64,000 nt of DNA, taken from positions 1 through 64,000 of the forward strand of contig NZ_JAOTEN010000005.1 in assembly GCF_025628965.1 (NCBI RefSeq), written 5' to 3'. Positions 52,385-61,837 of the stretch are shown piece after piece. Below the pieces are notes generated by a model. It was not told where the DNA came from, ran no database searches, and was given only the letters and a program-made list of their open reading frames with translations. Position 1 is the stretch's first letter; every line of letters starts with the position of its first letter. This DNA comes from Chryseobacterium gilvum. GTDB taxonomy: Bacteria; Bacteroidota; Bacteroidia; Flavobacteriales; Weeksellaceae. Both the position numbers and the translations under genes were made by a program.

Positions 52385-53635
52385 TTATCTTTTATATTCA
52401 AGAATTGTTTTCTCAATAATTTTCACACAATCTAAAAGCTGCTCTTCGGTAATAATCAATGGCGGTGCTAATCTGATGATATTTCCGTGGGTGGGCTTTG
52501 CCAATAATCCGTTTTCTTTAAGCTGTAAGCAAAGATTCCATGCAGTAGAACTTTCCGGCGTGTCGTTGATCAGGATTGCATTTAATAAACCTTTTCCTCT
52601 TACCTTAGTAATGAGATCAGATTTTTCAATCAGTTTTTGAATCTCAGCTCTGAATAATTGGCCTAATTCTTCAGCTCTTTCTGATAGATTTTCATCTGCA
52701 ACCACGTCTAAAGCGGCAATGGCAACCGCACATGCAATAGGATTTCCACCAAAGGTAGAACCATGCTGTCCTGGTTTAATTACATTCATAATCTCATCAT
52801 TCGCCAAAACTGCCGAGACAGGGTACATCCCTCCCGAAAGTGCTTTTCCTAAGATCAGAATATCCGGTTGTACCTCTTCATGATAACAGGCGATGAGTTT
52901 TCCGGTTCTTGCAATTCCGGTCTGCACTTCATCCGCAATAAAAAGGACATTGTATTTTTTACACAGTTCAGAAGCGTTTTTCAGGAAATGATCATCCGGA
53001 ACATACACTCCGGCTTCTCCCTGAATAGGCTCCACTAAAAATGCGGCAATATTCTGAGCGTCATTTTTTAAGATTTCTTCCAGTGCAGCAAGGTCATTGT
53101 AAGGAATTTTAATAAATCCGGGCGTGAACGGACCGTAGTTTTTATTGGCATCAGGATCGTTGGAGAAAGAAACAATCGTGGTTGTTCTTCCATGAAAATT
53201 GTTTTCACAAACGATAATTTTCGCTGCATTTTCAGCAATGCCTTTTACTTCATAGCTCCATTTTCGGGCTAATTTTACGGCTGTTTCTACTGCTTCCGCT
53301 CCGGAATTCATTGGTAACACTTTATCAAAACCAAAAAGAGCGGTAATCTTTTTTTCATATTCCCCTAAAACAGAATTATGAAACGCTCTTGAAGTCAATG
53401 CCAGTTTTTTAGCCTGATTTACCAAAGCCTCCACAATTTTTGGGTGCGAATGTCCTTGATTTACAGCAGAATAAGCTGAAAGAAAATCATAATATTTTTT
53501 GCCTTCCACATCCCAAACAAAAACACCTTCACCTTTATCCAAAACCACCGGAAGCGGATGATAATTGTGAGCACCGTGCTTTTCTTCAAGTTCGATGAAA
53601 TATTGTGAATTTTTTGTTTGTTCTGCTGTTGACAT
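52385..53635 (-). CDS. rocD: ornithine--oxo-acid transaminase
   Basis: A 416-aa class III PLP aminotransferase converting ornithine and 2-oxoglutarate to glutamate semialdehyde, a step in arginine and proline catabolism. Motifs [35 protein letters not shown] and [16 protein letters not shown] (active-site Lys in GKALSGG) are typical of ornithine aminotransferase. A CAAAGTTA element (53652-53659) lies 17 bases upstream. No other arginine gene is in the window. Terminator 53685-53715 separates it from accC. Confidence 0.93.
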   Translation of the reverse strand: MSTAEQTKNSQYFIELEEKHGAHNYHPLPVVLDKGEGVFVWDVEGKKYYDFLSAYSAVNQGHSHPKIVEALVNQAKKLALTSRAFHNSVLGEYEKKITALFGFDKVLPMNSGAEAVETAVKLARKWSYEVKGIAENAAKIIVCENNFHGRTTTIVSFSNDPDANKNYGPFTPGFIKIPYNDLAALEEILKNDAQNIAAFLVEPIQGEAGVYVPDDHFLKNASELCKKYNVLFIADEVQTGIARTGKLIACYHEEVQPDILILGKALSGGMYPVSAVLANDEIMNVIKPGQHGSTFGGNPIACAVAIAALDVVADENLSERAEELGQLFRAEIQKLIEKSDLITKVRGKGLLNAILINDTPESSTAWNLCLQLKENGLLAKPTHGNIIRLAPPLIITEEQLLDCVKIIEKTILEYKR

Positions 53636-53684
53636 AAAATAAGGATTTTGGCAAAGTTAATAATTTAATACGAAAAAGGCGAAT

Positions 53685-53715
53685 ACAAAAAAACTGCTTC
53701 AAAATGAAGCAGTTT
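53685..53715 (-). terminator. terminator of accC
   Basis: A 10-bp perfect stem (AAACTGCTTC with GAAGCAGTTT) around AAAAT, next to an A-run (T-run on the transcript). It ends the accB-accC unit before rocD. Confidence 0.9.
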
Positions 53716-53736
53716 CTGTTGTATTTAAAAAAAATC

Positions 53737-55092
53737 TTAGTGATTTTCATATTTTCTATCCATTACAAAATCTTCCATAAATTTTGTCGTGTAATTTCCT
53801 GAAAGATATCTTTCGTCTTCCATCAATTGTCTGTGGAAAGGAATGGTTGTTTTTACCCCTTCTACGTAGAATTCTTCCAGGGCACGTTTCATTTTTGCAA
53901 TCGCTTCTTCACGGGTTTGTGCCGTTGTAATTAATTTTGCAATCATAGAATCGTAGTTGGAAGGAATGGTGTATCCTGAATATACATGCGTATCCACTCG
54001 GATTCCGTGTCCGCCTGGAATGTTTAATCCTGTGATTTTTCCCGGAGAAGGTCTGAAATCAGCATACGGATCTTCCGCATTGATCCTGCATTCAATAGAA
54101 TGCAATTTAGGATAATGGTTGATTCCTGAAATAGGGGTTCCTGCTGCCAAAAGTATTTGTTCTCTGATCAAATCATAATCAATGACCTGCTCAGTAATCG
54201 GATGCTCCACCTGAATTCTCGTATTCATTTCCATGAAATAGAAATTTCTGTGCTTGTCTACAAGGAATTCGATTGTTCCGACCCCTTCATATCCAATAAA
54301 CTCGGCTGCTTTCACGGCTGCTTCACCCATTTTCTCACGAAGCTCGTCGGTCATAAATGGTGAAGGTGTTTCTTCGGTTAATTTTTGATTTCTTCTTTGT
54401 ACGGAACAGTCTCTTTCAGAAAGGTGGCAAGCTTTTCCGAACTGGTCACCTGCAACCTGAATTTCGATATGTCTCGGTTCTTCAATCAGTTTCTCCATAT
54501 ACATTCCTCCGTTTCCGAAGGCTGCAACAGCTTCCTGAATGGCAGATTCCCAATGATCTTTAAGGTCTTCTGCTTTCCATACCGCTCTCATTCCTTTTCC
54601 GCCTCCTCCTGCGGTCGCTTTGATCATGACAGGATATCCTGTTTCTTCTGCAGTTTTTACCGCGTGTTCGTAAGACTCAATTAATCCTTCTGAACCCGGT
54701 ACACATGGTACACCTGCCGCTTTCATAGTAGCTTTTGCATTTGCCTTGTCACCCATTTTTTCGATTTGCTCAGGACTTGCACCAATGAATTTGATGCCGT
54801 TTTTCTGGCAAATTCTTGAAAAATTAGCGTTTTCAGACAGGAAACCATATCCCGGATGAATAGCATCGGCATTGGTAATTTCTGCGGCTGCGATAATGCT
54901 TGGAATTCTCAGATAAGAATCTTTACTCATTGGCGGGCCAATGCAAACTGCTTCATCAGCAAATCTCACATGAAGGCTGTCTTTGTCTGCAGTCGAGTAG
55001 ACTGCAACGGTTTTGATTCCCATTTCTTTGCAAGTACGCAGAATACGCATTGCAATTTCGCCACGATTGGCAATTAATATTTTTTTGAACAT
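53737..55092 (-). CDS. accC: acetyl-CoA carboxylase biotin carboxylase subunit
   Basis: A 451-aa ATP-grasp enzyme that carboxylates biotin on AccB. The chain opens [17 protein letters not shown], the ATP loop is [12 protein letters not shown], and [11 protein letters not shown] and the C-terminal barrel are complete. It follows accB by 92 bases that are almost all A and T, including a 7-bp tandem repeat, and ends at a strong terminator. The first gene of the pathway is shared with accA at 45139. Confidence 0.97.
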   Translation of the reverse strand: MFKKILIANRGEIAMRILRTCKEMGIKTVAVYSTADKDSLHVRFADEAVCIGPPMSKDSYLRIPSIIAAAEITNADAIHPGYGFLSENANFSRICQKNGIKFIGASPEQIEKMGDKANAKATMKAAGVPCVPGSEGLIESYEHAVKTAEETGYPVMIKATAGGGGKGMRAVWKAEDLKDHWESAIQEAVAAFGNGGMYMEKLIEEPRHIEIQVAGDQFGKACHLSERDCSVQRRNQKLTEETPSPFMTDELREKMGEAAVKAAEFIGYEGVGTIEFLVDKHRNFYFMEMNTRIQVEHPITEQVIDYDLIREQILLAAGTPISGINHYPKLHSIECRINAEDPYADFRPSPGKITGLNIPGGHGIRVDTHVYSGYTIPSNYDSMIAKLITTAQTREEAIAKMKRALEEFYVEGVKTTIPFHRQLMEDERYLSGNYTTKFMEDFVMDRKYENH

Positions 55093-55099
55093 CTCTCTG

Positions 55100-55134
55100 A
55101 AATTTTAAATTTTAAATTTTGAATTTTAAATTAT
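55100..55134. repeat. 7-bp AT tandem repeat between accB and accC
   Basis: AAATTTT occurs at 55100-55106, 55107-55113 and 55114-55120, followed by GAATTTT and AAATTAT. Slippage of such tracts could change the accB-accC spacing, but this is only a possible consequence. Confidence 0.8.
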
Positions 55135-55184
55135 TTTAAATGAAACAAGTCATCTAAAATTTATAATCTTTCATCTAAAATTCC

Positions 55185-55667
55185 TTAAGATGGGTCTACT
55201 AAGAATAAAGGCTGATCATATTCTACCGGAGATGCATCGTCTACTAAAATTTTTACGATTTTTCCACTGATTTCAGATTCAATCTGGTTAAATAATTTCA
55301 TTGCTTCGATAACGCACACTACTTTTCCGGTTGAAACTTCATCACCTACGTTGATGAAAACATCTTTATCTGGAGATGGCTTTCTGTAGAAAGTTCCGAT
55401 CATTGGAGATTTAATTGTTACATATTTACTATCGGAAGCAGCTTCTGTCTGTTCTGCAGAAACCGGTGCAACGGCAGGAGTTTGTGCAGGAGCAGCTTGT
55501 TGAGGAGCCGCAGAATGATACATTGCAGGTTGTGCAACATAGCTTACTTCATTCCCTCCAAGCGGGGTTTTAATAGTAATTTCGAAATCTTTAGTTTTGT
55601 ATTTTACTTCTGAAACTTCAGCTTTGGATACAAATTTAATAAGATTCTGTATGTCTTTAATGTCCAT
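55185..55667 (-). CDS. accB: biotin carboxyl carrier protein of acetyl-CoA carboxylase
   Basis: A 160-aa carrier. The frame runs up to 55730, but its promoter element lies at 55691-55698, so I use the ATG at 55667 (MDIKDIQNLI). The Pro/Ala/Gln-rich linker (about 48-78) leads to the biotinyl domain with EAMK (Lys124 is the biotin site). It works with accC just downstream and accA and accD elsewhere. A promoter with -33 and -7 elements (55691-55719) sits just upstream and follows the terminator of the rpmF operon directly. Confidence 0.96.
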   Translation of the reverse strand: MDIKDIQNLIKFVSKAEVSEVKYKTKDFEITIKTPLGGNEVSYVAQPAMYHSAAPQQAAPAQTPAVAPVSAEQTEAASDSKYVTIKSPMIGTFYRKPSPDKDVFINVGDEVSTGKVVCVIEAMKLFNQIESEISGKIVKILVDDASPVEYDQPLFLVDPS

Positions 55668-55690
55668 AAAATTGATATTTAATTTGGCGT

Positions 55691-55719
55691 CAAAGATACC
55701 AAAAAAAGACAAAAAGCAA
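55691..55719 (-). promoter_or_regulatory. promoter of accB
   Basis: On the minus strand, TTG (CAA at 55717-55719) and TATCTTTG (CAAAGATA at 55691-55698) are 18 bases apart. The -33 element abuts the terminator stem that starts at 55721. Confidence 0.75.
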
Positions 55720-55720
55720 C

Positions 55721-55759
55721 AAAAAACCACTCATTTTTATTAAAATGAGTGGTTTTTTG
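55721..55759 (-). terminator. strong terminator of the DUF177-rpmF operon
   Basis: A 17-bp perfect stem (AAAAAACCACTCATTTT at 55721-55737 with 55742-55758) around a TATT loop, flanked by AT tracts on both sides. It ends the rpmF transcript immediately before the accB promoter. Confidence 0.92.
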
Positions 55760-55790
55760 TATTAAATAGAGTTTTTTCAGATAAAAGCTC

Positions 55791-55997
55791 TTAGTTTTCT
55801 TCTGTAGTTGTTTCAACAGTTTTTTCCAATACTACTTTACCTCTGTAATATAATTTTCCTTCATGCCAGTGAGCTCTGTGGTATAAATGCATTTCTCCTG
55901 TTGTTGCATCTTTTGCTAATTGAGGAACTGTTGCTTTGTAATGAGTTCTTCTCTTATCTCTTCTTGTGGACGACTGTCTTCTCTTTGGATGTGCCAT
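55791..55997 (-). CDS. rpmF: ribosomal protein bL32
   Basis: A 68-aa large-subunit protein starting [19 protein letters not shown], then [17 protein letters not shown]. It has no cysteine, so it is the zinc-free form of bL32; many bacteria keep a Cys4 version. It follows the DUF177 gene in the widely conserved yceD-rpmF pairing. bL31 at 6781 is also zinc-free. Confidence 0.96.
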   Translation of the reverse strand: MAHPKRRQSSTRRDKRRTHYKATVPQLAKDATTGEMHLYHRAHWHEGKLYYRGKVVLEKTVETTTEEN

Positions 55998-56067
55998 TTT
56001 GTAATAACTTTTTTAATTTGATGAGCGATGAGAATCTTTGCATCATCTCATCATATTATAATTATTT

Positions 56068-56586
56068 TTAATTTTTATCTTTTAATTTCTTCAAAGCTTC
56101 CCATCTCGGGTCTACTTCCTCTTCTATTTCAATTTCTTTTGGACTGAACTGTTCAAGTATTTTTAAATCTTCATCACTGATATTCGGTGATATTTTTTTC
56201 ATAGGTATTGATAGGGCCACAATTTCATAAATCAGTTGTGATACATTGAAAGCATGGTCATTCGTAGGGATGGTAATCACATCTTCTTCGCTGTCATCAT
56301 ATTCTTCCCCGAATTTTACCAAAATACCAATCTCGTTTTCAATAGGATAACTGAAGTTATCGGTAGTGATATCACAAACCAATTCTACTGTTCCCTTTAC
56401 CTTAATCTCAAATTCTAAAAATGTAGTATGTTTATTTAAAAAAACATGTACATTGATCTTAGGATCTGTAAATTCCTGTTCAGTGTCAAATAATTGAAAG
56501 AACTCTTTATCTATCTCAAAGCTGAACTCGTGTTTACCGGTTTTTAGTCCGGAAAAGCTTATATCATAGTTTCTTAACCTGTCCAT
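56068..56586 (-). CDS. DUF177 (YceD-family) protein
   Basis: A 172-aa protein of the DUF177/YceD family, linked to 23S rRNA accumulation in other species, and usually encoded before rpmF, as here. The family stretch VKGTVELVCDITTDNFSYPIENEIGILV is present. The frame extends to a TTG at 56601, but that codon lies in the -7 element (CAAAAATA, 56599-56606), so the ATG at 56586 is used. The leader is then only about 6 bases. The C-terminal part is acidic and ends PRWEALKKLKD, typical of the family. Confidence 0.9.
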   Translation of the reverse strand: MDRLRNYDISFSGLKTGKHEFSFEIDKEFFQLFDTEQEFTDPKINVHVFLNKHTTFLEFEIKVKGTVELVCDITTDNFSYPIENEIGILVKFGEEYDDSEEDVITIPTNDHAFNVSQLIYEIVALSIPMKKISPNISDEDLKILEQFSPKEIEIEEEVDPRWEALKKLKDKN

Positions 56587-56598
56587 AAAATGAGTGTG

Positions 56599-56628
56599 CA
56601 AAAATATGCATTTTTTTTAATATTGCAA
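56599..56628 (-). promoter_or_regulatory. promoter of DUF177-rpmF
   Basis: On the minus strand, TTG (CAA at 56626-56628) and TATTTTTG (CAAAAATA at 56599-56606) are 19 bases apart, a full match. The ATG at 56586 is 12 bases downstream of the -7 element, so the transcript may be almost leaderless. Confidence 0.78.
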
Positions 56629-56666
56629 ATAAAATTGATAACTAAATTATTTTTAATTAGGATTGA

Positions 56667-57758
56667 TTACAATTCGCTTTCAACAGGAAGATCTTCATCC
56701 ACCCCATTATCGGCAGGCATTCTTCTTGGCTGTAGGCGGTTACTCATCATTTCGCTGTAATCGTTTCTGTTTTTAAATATCCTGATCGCGGCAAAAACAG
56801 CTTCTCTGAAACTCTGTTCGTCGGCGATATTTTTTCCGGCGATATCATAGGCAACTCCGTGATCGGGAGAGGTTCTGATAAACGGAAGTCCTGCAGTATA
56901 ATTTACTCCTTCCTCATAAGCAAGTGTTTTGAAAGGCGCCAAACCCTGATCGTGATACATCGCTAAAACGGCATCAAAATTTTTGTATTTTCCGGGCTGG
57001 AAATAGCTGTCTGCGGGAAATGGGCCGAAAGCCAAAATGCCATTGTCAGAAAGTTCTTTGATCGCCGGTGAAATAATTTCAATTTCTTCATTCCCGATAA
57101 CACCGCCGTCTCCGGAATGCGGGTTTAAACCCAAAACAGCAATTTTCGGTCTTGGAATGGAAAAATCTTCTATTAATGTCTGATTTAAAGCCCGGATCTG
57201 TTTTTTAATTTTCTCTTTAGAAATATTTTCCGCGACTTGGGAAATCGGGATATGGTGGGTGGAAACGGCTACTTTTAGATCGTCTGATACTAAAAACATC
57301 AGTCCTTTTTTATTAAATTTTTCTTCAAAATATCCGGTATGCCCTGCATGTTTAAAACCCATTTTCACCATTTCATCCTTATTAATAGGGGCCGTTACCA
57401 ATACATCAATCTCTCCTTTCATTAAAGCTTCTGTTGCGGCTTCTAAAGAATCGATTGCCATTCTGGTAGAATCTTCTGTAGGTTTTCCCAGTTCTACGGT
57501 TACATTATCTTTCACAAGATTCAGCATATTGATCTTGCCGTTCTGTGCCTGCGACGGTTCTGTAATGTAATTAAAATTGATCGTAAGCTTAAATATATTT
57601 TTCTGATAAGTAAAAAGCTTTCCAGAGCCAAAAATGACGGGCGTAAAAAAATCGGTGATTGTTTTGTCCTGCAGAGATTTCATGATGATTTCCGGACCGA
57701 TTCCGTTGAAGTCGCCAATTGAAATTCCTACGCGTACTTTATGGTTTTTTGGGCTCAT
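56667..57758 (-). CDS. pdxA: 4-hydroxythreonine-4-phosphate dehydrogenase
   Basis: A 363-aa metal-dependent NAD enzyme of vitamin B6 (pyridoxal phosphate) synthesis. Family blocks GISIGDFNGIGPEII, PINKD, HAGHTGYF, LNPHSGDGGVIG, and DQGLAPFKTLAYEEGVNYTAGLPF are clear, with metal His in HAGH and MYHDQG. No other pdx gene is in the window; pdxJ is often elsewhere in flavobacteria. A minus-strand CAAATTTA element at 57790-57797 is its likely promoter, facing the ribE promoter across 50 bases. Confidence 0.97.
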   Translation of the reverse strand: MSPKNHKVRVGISIGDFNGIGPEIIMKSLQDKTITDFFTPVIFGSGKLFTYQKNIFKLTINFNYITEPSQAQNGKINMLNLVKDNVTVELGKPTEDSTRMAIDSLEAATEALMKGEIDVLVTAPINKDEMVKMGFKHAGHTGYFEEKFNKKGLMFLVSDDLKVAVSTHHIPISQVAENISKEKIKKQIRALNQTLIEDFSIPRPKIAVLGLNPHSGDGGVIGNEEIEIISPAIKELSDNGILAFGPFPADSYFQPGKYKNFDAVLAMYHDQGLAPFKTLAYEEGVNYTAGLPFIRTSPDHGVAYDIAGKNIADEQSFREAVFAAIRIFKNRNDYSEMMSNRLQPRRMPADNGVDEDLPVESEL

Positions 57759-57809
57759 TTTGATTATATTTGAAGATTACAATATTTTACAAATTTAGCA
57801 AAAAATAAT

Positions 57810-58409
57810 ATGTTCACAGGAATTATTGAAGCAGTAGGCGTGATCGAGAAAATTGAAGAAAAAGGAAGCAATATTAATTTTACTTTGAGCTGTCCTTTTA
57901 CGCAGGAATTAAAGATCGATCAAAGTCTTGCGCATAACGGCTGCTGTCTTACCGTGGTTGAAATCAGCGGTCATCAATATGTAGTAACAGCAATTCATGA
58001 AACTTTAGAAAAAACAAATCTCGGAAAATGGGAGACGGGAAGTGTGGTGAATCTTGAACGGTGCATGAAGATGGACGGAAGGCTTGACGGACATATTGTT
58101 CAGGGTCATGTAGATAAAACCGGAGAAATTATCAACATTGAAAATAAAGATGGCAGCTATTTTGTTACAGTAAGGTATAATTCAGAAGGTAATTTTGTAA
58201 CGGTACCTCAAGGTTCAATCACAATGAATGGAATCAGCCTTACCGTCGCCAAAAGCGAAGATTCTCAGTTTTCTGTTGCCATTATTCCTTACACATGGGA
58301 ATTTACCAATATGCAGCATGCAAAAATAGGAGATCGGGTAAACCTTGAATTTGATATTATCGGTAAATACATCGCAAAATTAATACACAGGCAGAATGGC
58401 ATTGAATAA
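57810..58409 (+). CDS. ribE: riboflavin synthase alpha chain
   Basis: A 199-aa enzyme converting two 6,7-dimethyl-8-ribityllumazine molecules to riboflavin. It has two homologous barrels (about 1-95 and 96-190); MFTGIIEAVG opens the first, and CCLTVVE and GISLTVAKS mark the two. A TATATTTG element (57765-57772) lies 37 bases upstream; no FMN riboswitch was recognised. It overlaps the sensor-kinase gene by 14 bases, so the two are co-transcribed. Confidence 0.96.
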   Translation: MFTGIIEAVGVIEKIEEKGSNINFTLSCPFTQELKIDQSLAHNGCCLTVVEISGHQYVVTAIHETLEKTNLGKWETGSVVNLERCMKMDGRLDGHIVQGHVDKTGEIINIENKDGSYFVTVRYNSEGNFVTVPQGSITMNGISLTVAKSEDSQFSVAIIPYTWEFTNMQHAKIGDRVNLEFDIIGKYIAKLIHRQNGIE

Positions 58410-59850
58410 ATATAAGGGATATAGTTTAAGGAACCGGGTTTTTTTCGGTTTTTTACTTGTCTGTCTTTTAAGTATTGCCGCGTCATCGCTTGTTCCTTAT
58501 TTCGTTTTAAAAAATAACTCTTCAGAACAGAGTACGATTGATATGCAGGAAAAAACCAATGCTGTAATGGGTTTTTTCGATTATGCACTCAGTAGATCTG
58601 CCGTTGAGACAAAAGATCTGCCTCAGGTTTTAGGAAATAAGATTTTTGAGATTGCAGATATCAATCATCATGATATCGTGATCTATGATCTTAAGGGAAA
58701 TTATCTGCTTTCTAATAAAGATAAAAATCTCGTGGAGCAGAAACGTGTTCCTATCAAAATTGTTAATAAAGTACTTTCCAATGAGGCACGGGTTGACATC
58801 AGAGGATATGATGCTTCAAAAGATGCCGTTTTTACATCTTCTTATCTGTTGTTGAGAAATAATGTTTGGGAGCCCATAGGAATTATTTATATTCCACTTT
58901 ACCATAATGAATCTGCTTATCTGGATGTTCTGCATAAATATGTAATGTATATCCTTCTGATTGATGTACTGCTTATTTTCTTCAGTGTCTGGCTAAGTTG
59001 GGTAACGTCTAACAATTTAGCGAAAACAATCACCAAATTTTCTGATATGATCACCAGAATCACGCTTTTCGAAAACGAAATGCATCCTATCAGATATTAT
59101 AAAAATGACGAGTTGAATGCTTTAGCCAGAGCCTATAACCGGATGATTCTCCAGATTCAGGATCAGAAAGAAAGGCTTCGCTTTAAAGCTTCCGAGGAAG
59201 CATGGCGCGAGATGGCAAAACAGGTTGCTCACGAGGTGAAAAACCCTTTGACACCAATGAAACTTACCATTCAGAATTTTGAAAGAAAGTTTGATCCTCA
59301 AGATCCGAATGCCAAAGAACGGGTAAAGCAGATGAGTAAAACCATGGTAGATCAGATTGATCTGATTGCAACTGTTGCTTCTGCATTTTCGGAGTTTGCC
59401 AAACTTCCCGAAAAATATAATGAAGTGCTGAATCTTAATACCGAAATTGATGATATTCTGAGAGTATTCAATGATGATCATATTTTTGTTCATTCCAATA
59501 AAAGCAATATCATGATTAATATAGATAGGATCTACCTTTCCAGAATCATTACCAACTTGGTGACCAATGCAAAGCAGGCTCAGAGTGAAGATCGTGAACT
59601 GCTCGTGAATGTAGATATAGAACAGCATCAGAGACGTGTCATGATCTCGGTACAGGATAATGGGATCGGAATTCCGGAAGCAATGTTTGAGCGTATTTTC
59701 GAGCCGAATTTCACCTCAAAAAGTAGTGGAATGGGTCTGGGTTTATCGATGGTCAGAAAAATGGTGGAAGATTACAAAGGCGTCATCAGCGTAAAATCTG
59801 AAGTTGGAAAAGGCTCTACGTTTATCATTACTCTACCCACCAATTTATAG
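58396..59850 (+). CDS. HAMP-type sensor histidine kinase
   Basis: A 484-aa membrane kinase: TM1 about 14-37, a periplasmic sensor part of about 140 residues, TM2 about 182-205, HAMP about 205-260, HisKA with [13 protein letters not shown] (phospho-acceptor His279), and HATPase_c with NLVTNAKQ (N box), DNGIGI and GMGLGL. It resembles NtrY-like kinases of Bacteroidota. No response regulator lies near, so it is an orphan; its regulator is elsewhere. It overlaps ribE by 14 bases and abuts the TrmN6-like gene. Confidence 0.9.
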   Translation: MALNKYKGYSLRNRVFFGFLLVCLLSIAASSLVPYFVLKNNSSEQSTIDMQEKTNAVMGFFDYALSRSAVETKDLPQVLGNKIFEIADINHHDIVIYDLKGNYLLSNKDKNLVEQKRVPIKIVNKVLSNEARVDIRGYDASKDAVFTSSYLLLRNNVWEPIGIIYIPLYHNESAYLDVLHKYVMYILLIDVLLIFFSVWLSWVTSNNLAKTITKFSDMITRITLFENEMHPIRYYKNDELNALARAYNRMILQIQDQKERLRFKASEEAWREMAKQVAHEVKNPLTPMKLTIQNFERKFDPQDPNAKERVKQMSKTMVDQIDLIATVASAFSEFAKLPEKYNEVLNLNTEIDDILRVFNDDHIFVHSNKSNIMINIDRIYLSRIITNLVTNAKQAQSEDRELLVNVDIEQHQRRVMISVQDNGIGIPEAMFERIFEPNFTSKSSGMGLGLSMVRKMVEDYKGVISVKSEVGKGSTFIITLPTNL

Positions 59851-60545
59851 TGAAGCCTTTTACGTTTAAATATTTTGATATTCAGCAGTCTGAAAATGTT
59901 TTTCGCGTAGGAACAGACGGCGTGATATTGGGCGCTTTGGCTACTATCGATAATGCAAAAAACGTATTGGAAATAGGAACCGGAACAGGTTTGATATCGT
60001 TAATGTTAGCTCAAAGAAATCCTGAAGCCCAATTTTTAGGAATTGATATCAATACAGAAGCGGTACATCTTACCCGGATTAACTTTGAAAATTCAGTTTT
60101 TCATTCGAGATTAAAAAATATTTTGCAGGATTTTAAAACTTTTACATCACAGGAAAAATTTGATTTCATTGTTTCAAATCCTCCGTATTTCGAAGAGTCG
60201 GGGTCTGTAAAAGATAAAGTGGCACGACAGATTGTAGAATTAAATTTTCAACAGCTAATTTCAAAATCTTCAGAACTGCTTTCGGAAGACGGAATTTTTT
60301 CAGTGGTTATTCCTTTTGAAGCAGGGGAAGAATTTATTGGTACAGCTCGTAAGCATCAATTGTTTCTTATCCGTAAAATCAATATTTATGGAATTGAAAA
60401 CTCAAAAGTAAAAAGACTGATCTTAGAATTTTCTCCTACTGAAAAACAATTTGAAGAGTCTGATTTTATTATAGAAAAAAGTCCGAGAAAATACTCGGAC
60501 CAATATCTTAAACTTACGAAGGAGTTTCATGTTTTTAAAAAATAG
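59850..60545 (+). CDS. tRNA1(Val) (adenine(37)-N6)-methyltransferase-like protein
   Basis: A 231-aa SAM-dependent methyltransferase. Motif I EIGTGTGLISLMLAQR and the NPPY catalytic motif (SNPPYFEESG, from about 107) mark the TrmN6/YfiC type of N6-adenine enzymes. The start is GTG at 59850, sharing one base with the kinase stop (TAG and GTG). Tight overlap with the kinase suggests co-translation. A ribosomal or tRNA target is inferred from the family. Confidence 0.88.
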   Translation: MKPFTFKYFDIQQSENVFRVGTDGVILGALATIDNAKNVLEIGTGTGLISLMLAQRNPEAQFLGIDINTEAVHLTRINFENSVFHSRLKNILQDFKTFTSQEKFDFIVSNPPYFEESGSVKDKVARQIVELNFQQLISKSSELLSEDGIFSVVIPFEAGEEFIGTARKHQLFLIRKINIYGIENSKVKRLILEFSPTEKQFEESDFIIEKSPRKYSDQYLKLTKEFHVFKK

Positions 60546-60585
60546 AAATTAGATTAGAAATTGATTTAATTTCTCAATCCATTAT

Positions 60586-61296
60586 TTATTCAAATAATTC
60601 TGCCGTATCCAATACGGAAACCTTACCGTCTTCACATCTGATCGCTTCTCCCGGAAAGTTCTGAATCATGTGGTAATCGTGCGTTGCCATCACCACTGCC
60701 GCTCCGTTATCTGCTGCTACCTGCTTCAGCAAAGTCATAATTTCGTTAGAGGTTTCAGGATCCAGGTTTCCTGTAGGTTCATCAGCAAGAATAAGATCGG
60801 GATGATTTAATAAAGCCCTTGCGATAGCAATACGCTGCTGTTCACCACCGGAAAGCTCATGAGGCATTTTATGTTTTTTCCCTTTCATATTCACGCTCGA
60901 AAGCACTTCATTGATACGCTCATCGATTTTCGTATTGTCGCTCCAACCGGTAGCTTCGAGTACAAATTTCAGGTTTTTTTCTACCGTTCTGTCCGAAAGC
61001 AGTTGAAAATCCTGGAAAACAATTCCGAGCTTTCTTCTTAGGTTCGGAACATCAGAAGTTTTTAATTTTGCAAGATCAAAGCCTACCACTTCGCCTTGTC
61101 CTGCCACCAAAGGAATGTGCCCGTATAATGTTTTCAGAAGAGAGCTTTTTCCGGAGCCTGTTTTCCCGATAAGATAGCAGAATCTGCCTTTTTTAATGTT
61201 CAGATTAACATCAGAAAGCACCGTGAAATTTTTCTGGGCAATTTTTGCATGCTGTAAATTGATGATGTTGTCTCCGGAGATATGTGTGTGTGGCAT
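60586..61296 (-). CDS. ftsE: FtsE-like cell-division ABC ATPase
   Basis: A 236-aa ABC ATPase: Walker A GKTGSGKSS, signature LSGGEQQR, Walker B LILADEPTGNLD and switch His in THDYHM. It matches FtsE, which acts with FtsX to regulate peptidoglycan hydrolysis at division; in Bacteroidota ftsE is often not beside ftsX, and ftsX is not visible here. A basic extension of about 10 residues precedes the usual start. The nearest minus-strand gene upstream is rpmH. Confidence 0.9.
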   Translation of the reverse strand: MPHTHISGDNIINLQHAKIAQKNFTVLSDVNLNIKKGRFCYLIGKTGSGKSSLLKTLYGHIPLVAGQGEVVGFDLAKLKTSDVPNLRRKLGIVFQDFQLLSDRTVEKNLKFVLEATGWSDNTKIDERINEVLSSVNMKGKKHKMPHELSGGEQQRIAIARALLNHPDLILADEPTGNLDPETSNEIMTLLKQVAADNGAAVVMATHDYHMIQNFPGEAIRCEDGKVSVLDTAELFE

Positions 61297-61391
61297 AATT
61301 TAATTTTTAGAGGCTTTTTCTAAAATATTTTTCAGATTTTAAAAATAGAAAAAAGAAGCTTAACAAACCTAAAATTTAGGAAATTTTAACA

Positions 61392-61425
61392 ACAAAAAAT
61401 GCCTGAAAAACTTCTTTTCAAGCAT
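61392..61425 (-). terminator. terminator of rpmH
   Basis: ATGC-TGAAAA pairs with TTTTCA-GCAT with one mismatch, and the plus-strand A-run (T-run on the transcript) follows. It is 24 bases downstream of the rpmH stop. Confidence 0.75.
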
Positions 61426-61448
61426 GATTTGTATATTGTAAGATAAAA

Positions 61449-61607
61449 TTATCTTTTTGCTCTTGCGGAGCTGATCGATAAACTTTTTCTGCCTTTAGCT
61501 CTTCTTGCAGCCAAAACTCTTCTTCCATTTGGCGTAGACATTCTTTCTCTGAAACCGTGCTTGTTTCTTTTCTTTCTTTCTGATGGCTGGAATGTTCTTT
61601 TACTCAT
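61449..61607 (-). CDS. rpmH: ribosomal protein bL34
   Basis: A 52-aa basic protein read from the minus strand ([20 protein letters not shown], then [19 protein letters not shown]). The motif [15 protein letters not shown] is the bL34 signature. The open frame is short, so it is easy to miss in a simple scan. It has its own promoter (61654-61683) and terminator. dnaA and rnpA, often near rpmH, are not visible here. Confidence 0.96.
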   Translation of the reverse strand: MSKRTFQPSERKKRNKHGFRERMSTPNGRRVLAARRAKGRKSLSISSARAKR

Positions 61608-61653
61608 TACTATATTTTTAAATCGTAATTATTACTGTTAATTTTTCAGGTTG

Positions 61654-61683
61654 CAAAGATATATATTTTTTTATAAGATGCAA
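61654..61683 (-). promoter_or_regulatory. promoter of rpmH
   Basis: On the minus strand, TTG (CAA at 61681-61683) and TATCTTTG (CAAAGATA at 61654-61661) lie 19 bases apart, a full match. The leader to the ATG at 61607 is about 40 bases. Confidence 0.78.
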
Positions 61684-61837
61684 ATTTATCAAGTCTTTTT
61701 TTAATATTATTTCAGATTTATGCAGTGGTATTTTGTTCTGTTTTATGTTGTTAAATTGATTCAACTTATCCTTGATTATTATTCTTGCATGCATATAAAT
61801 ACTTATCTTTGGAAACTCAATTTTAAAGAACAGACCG

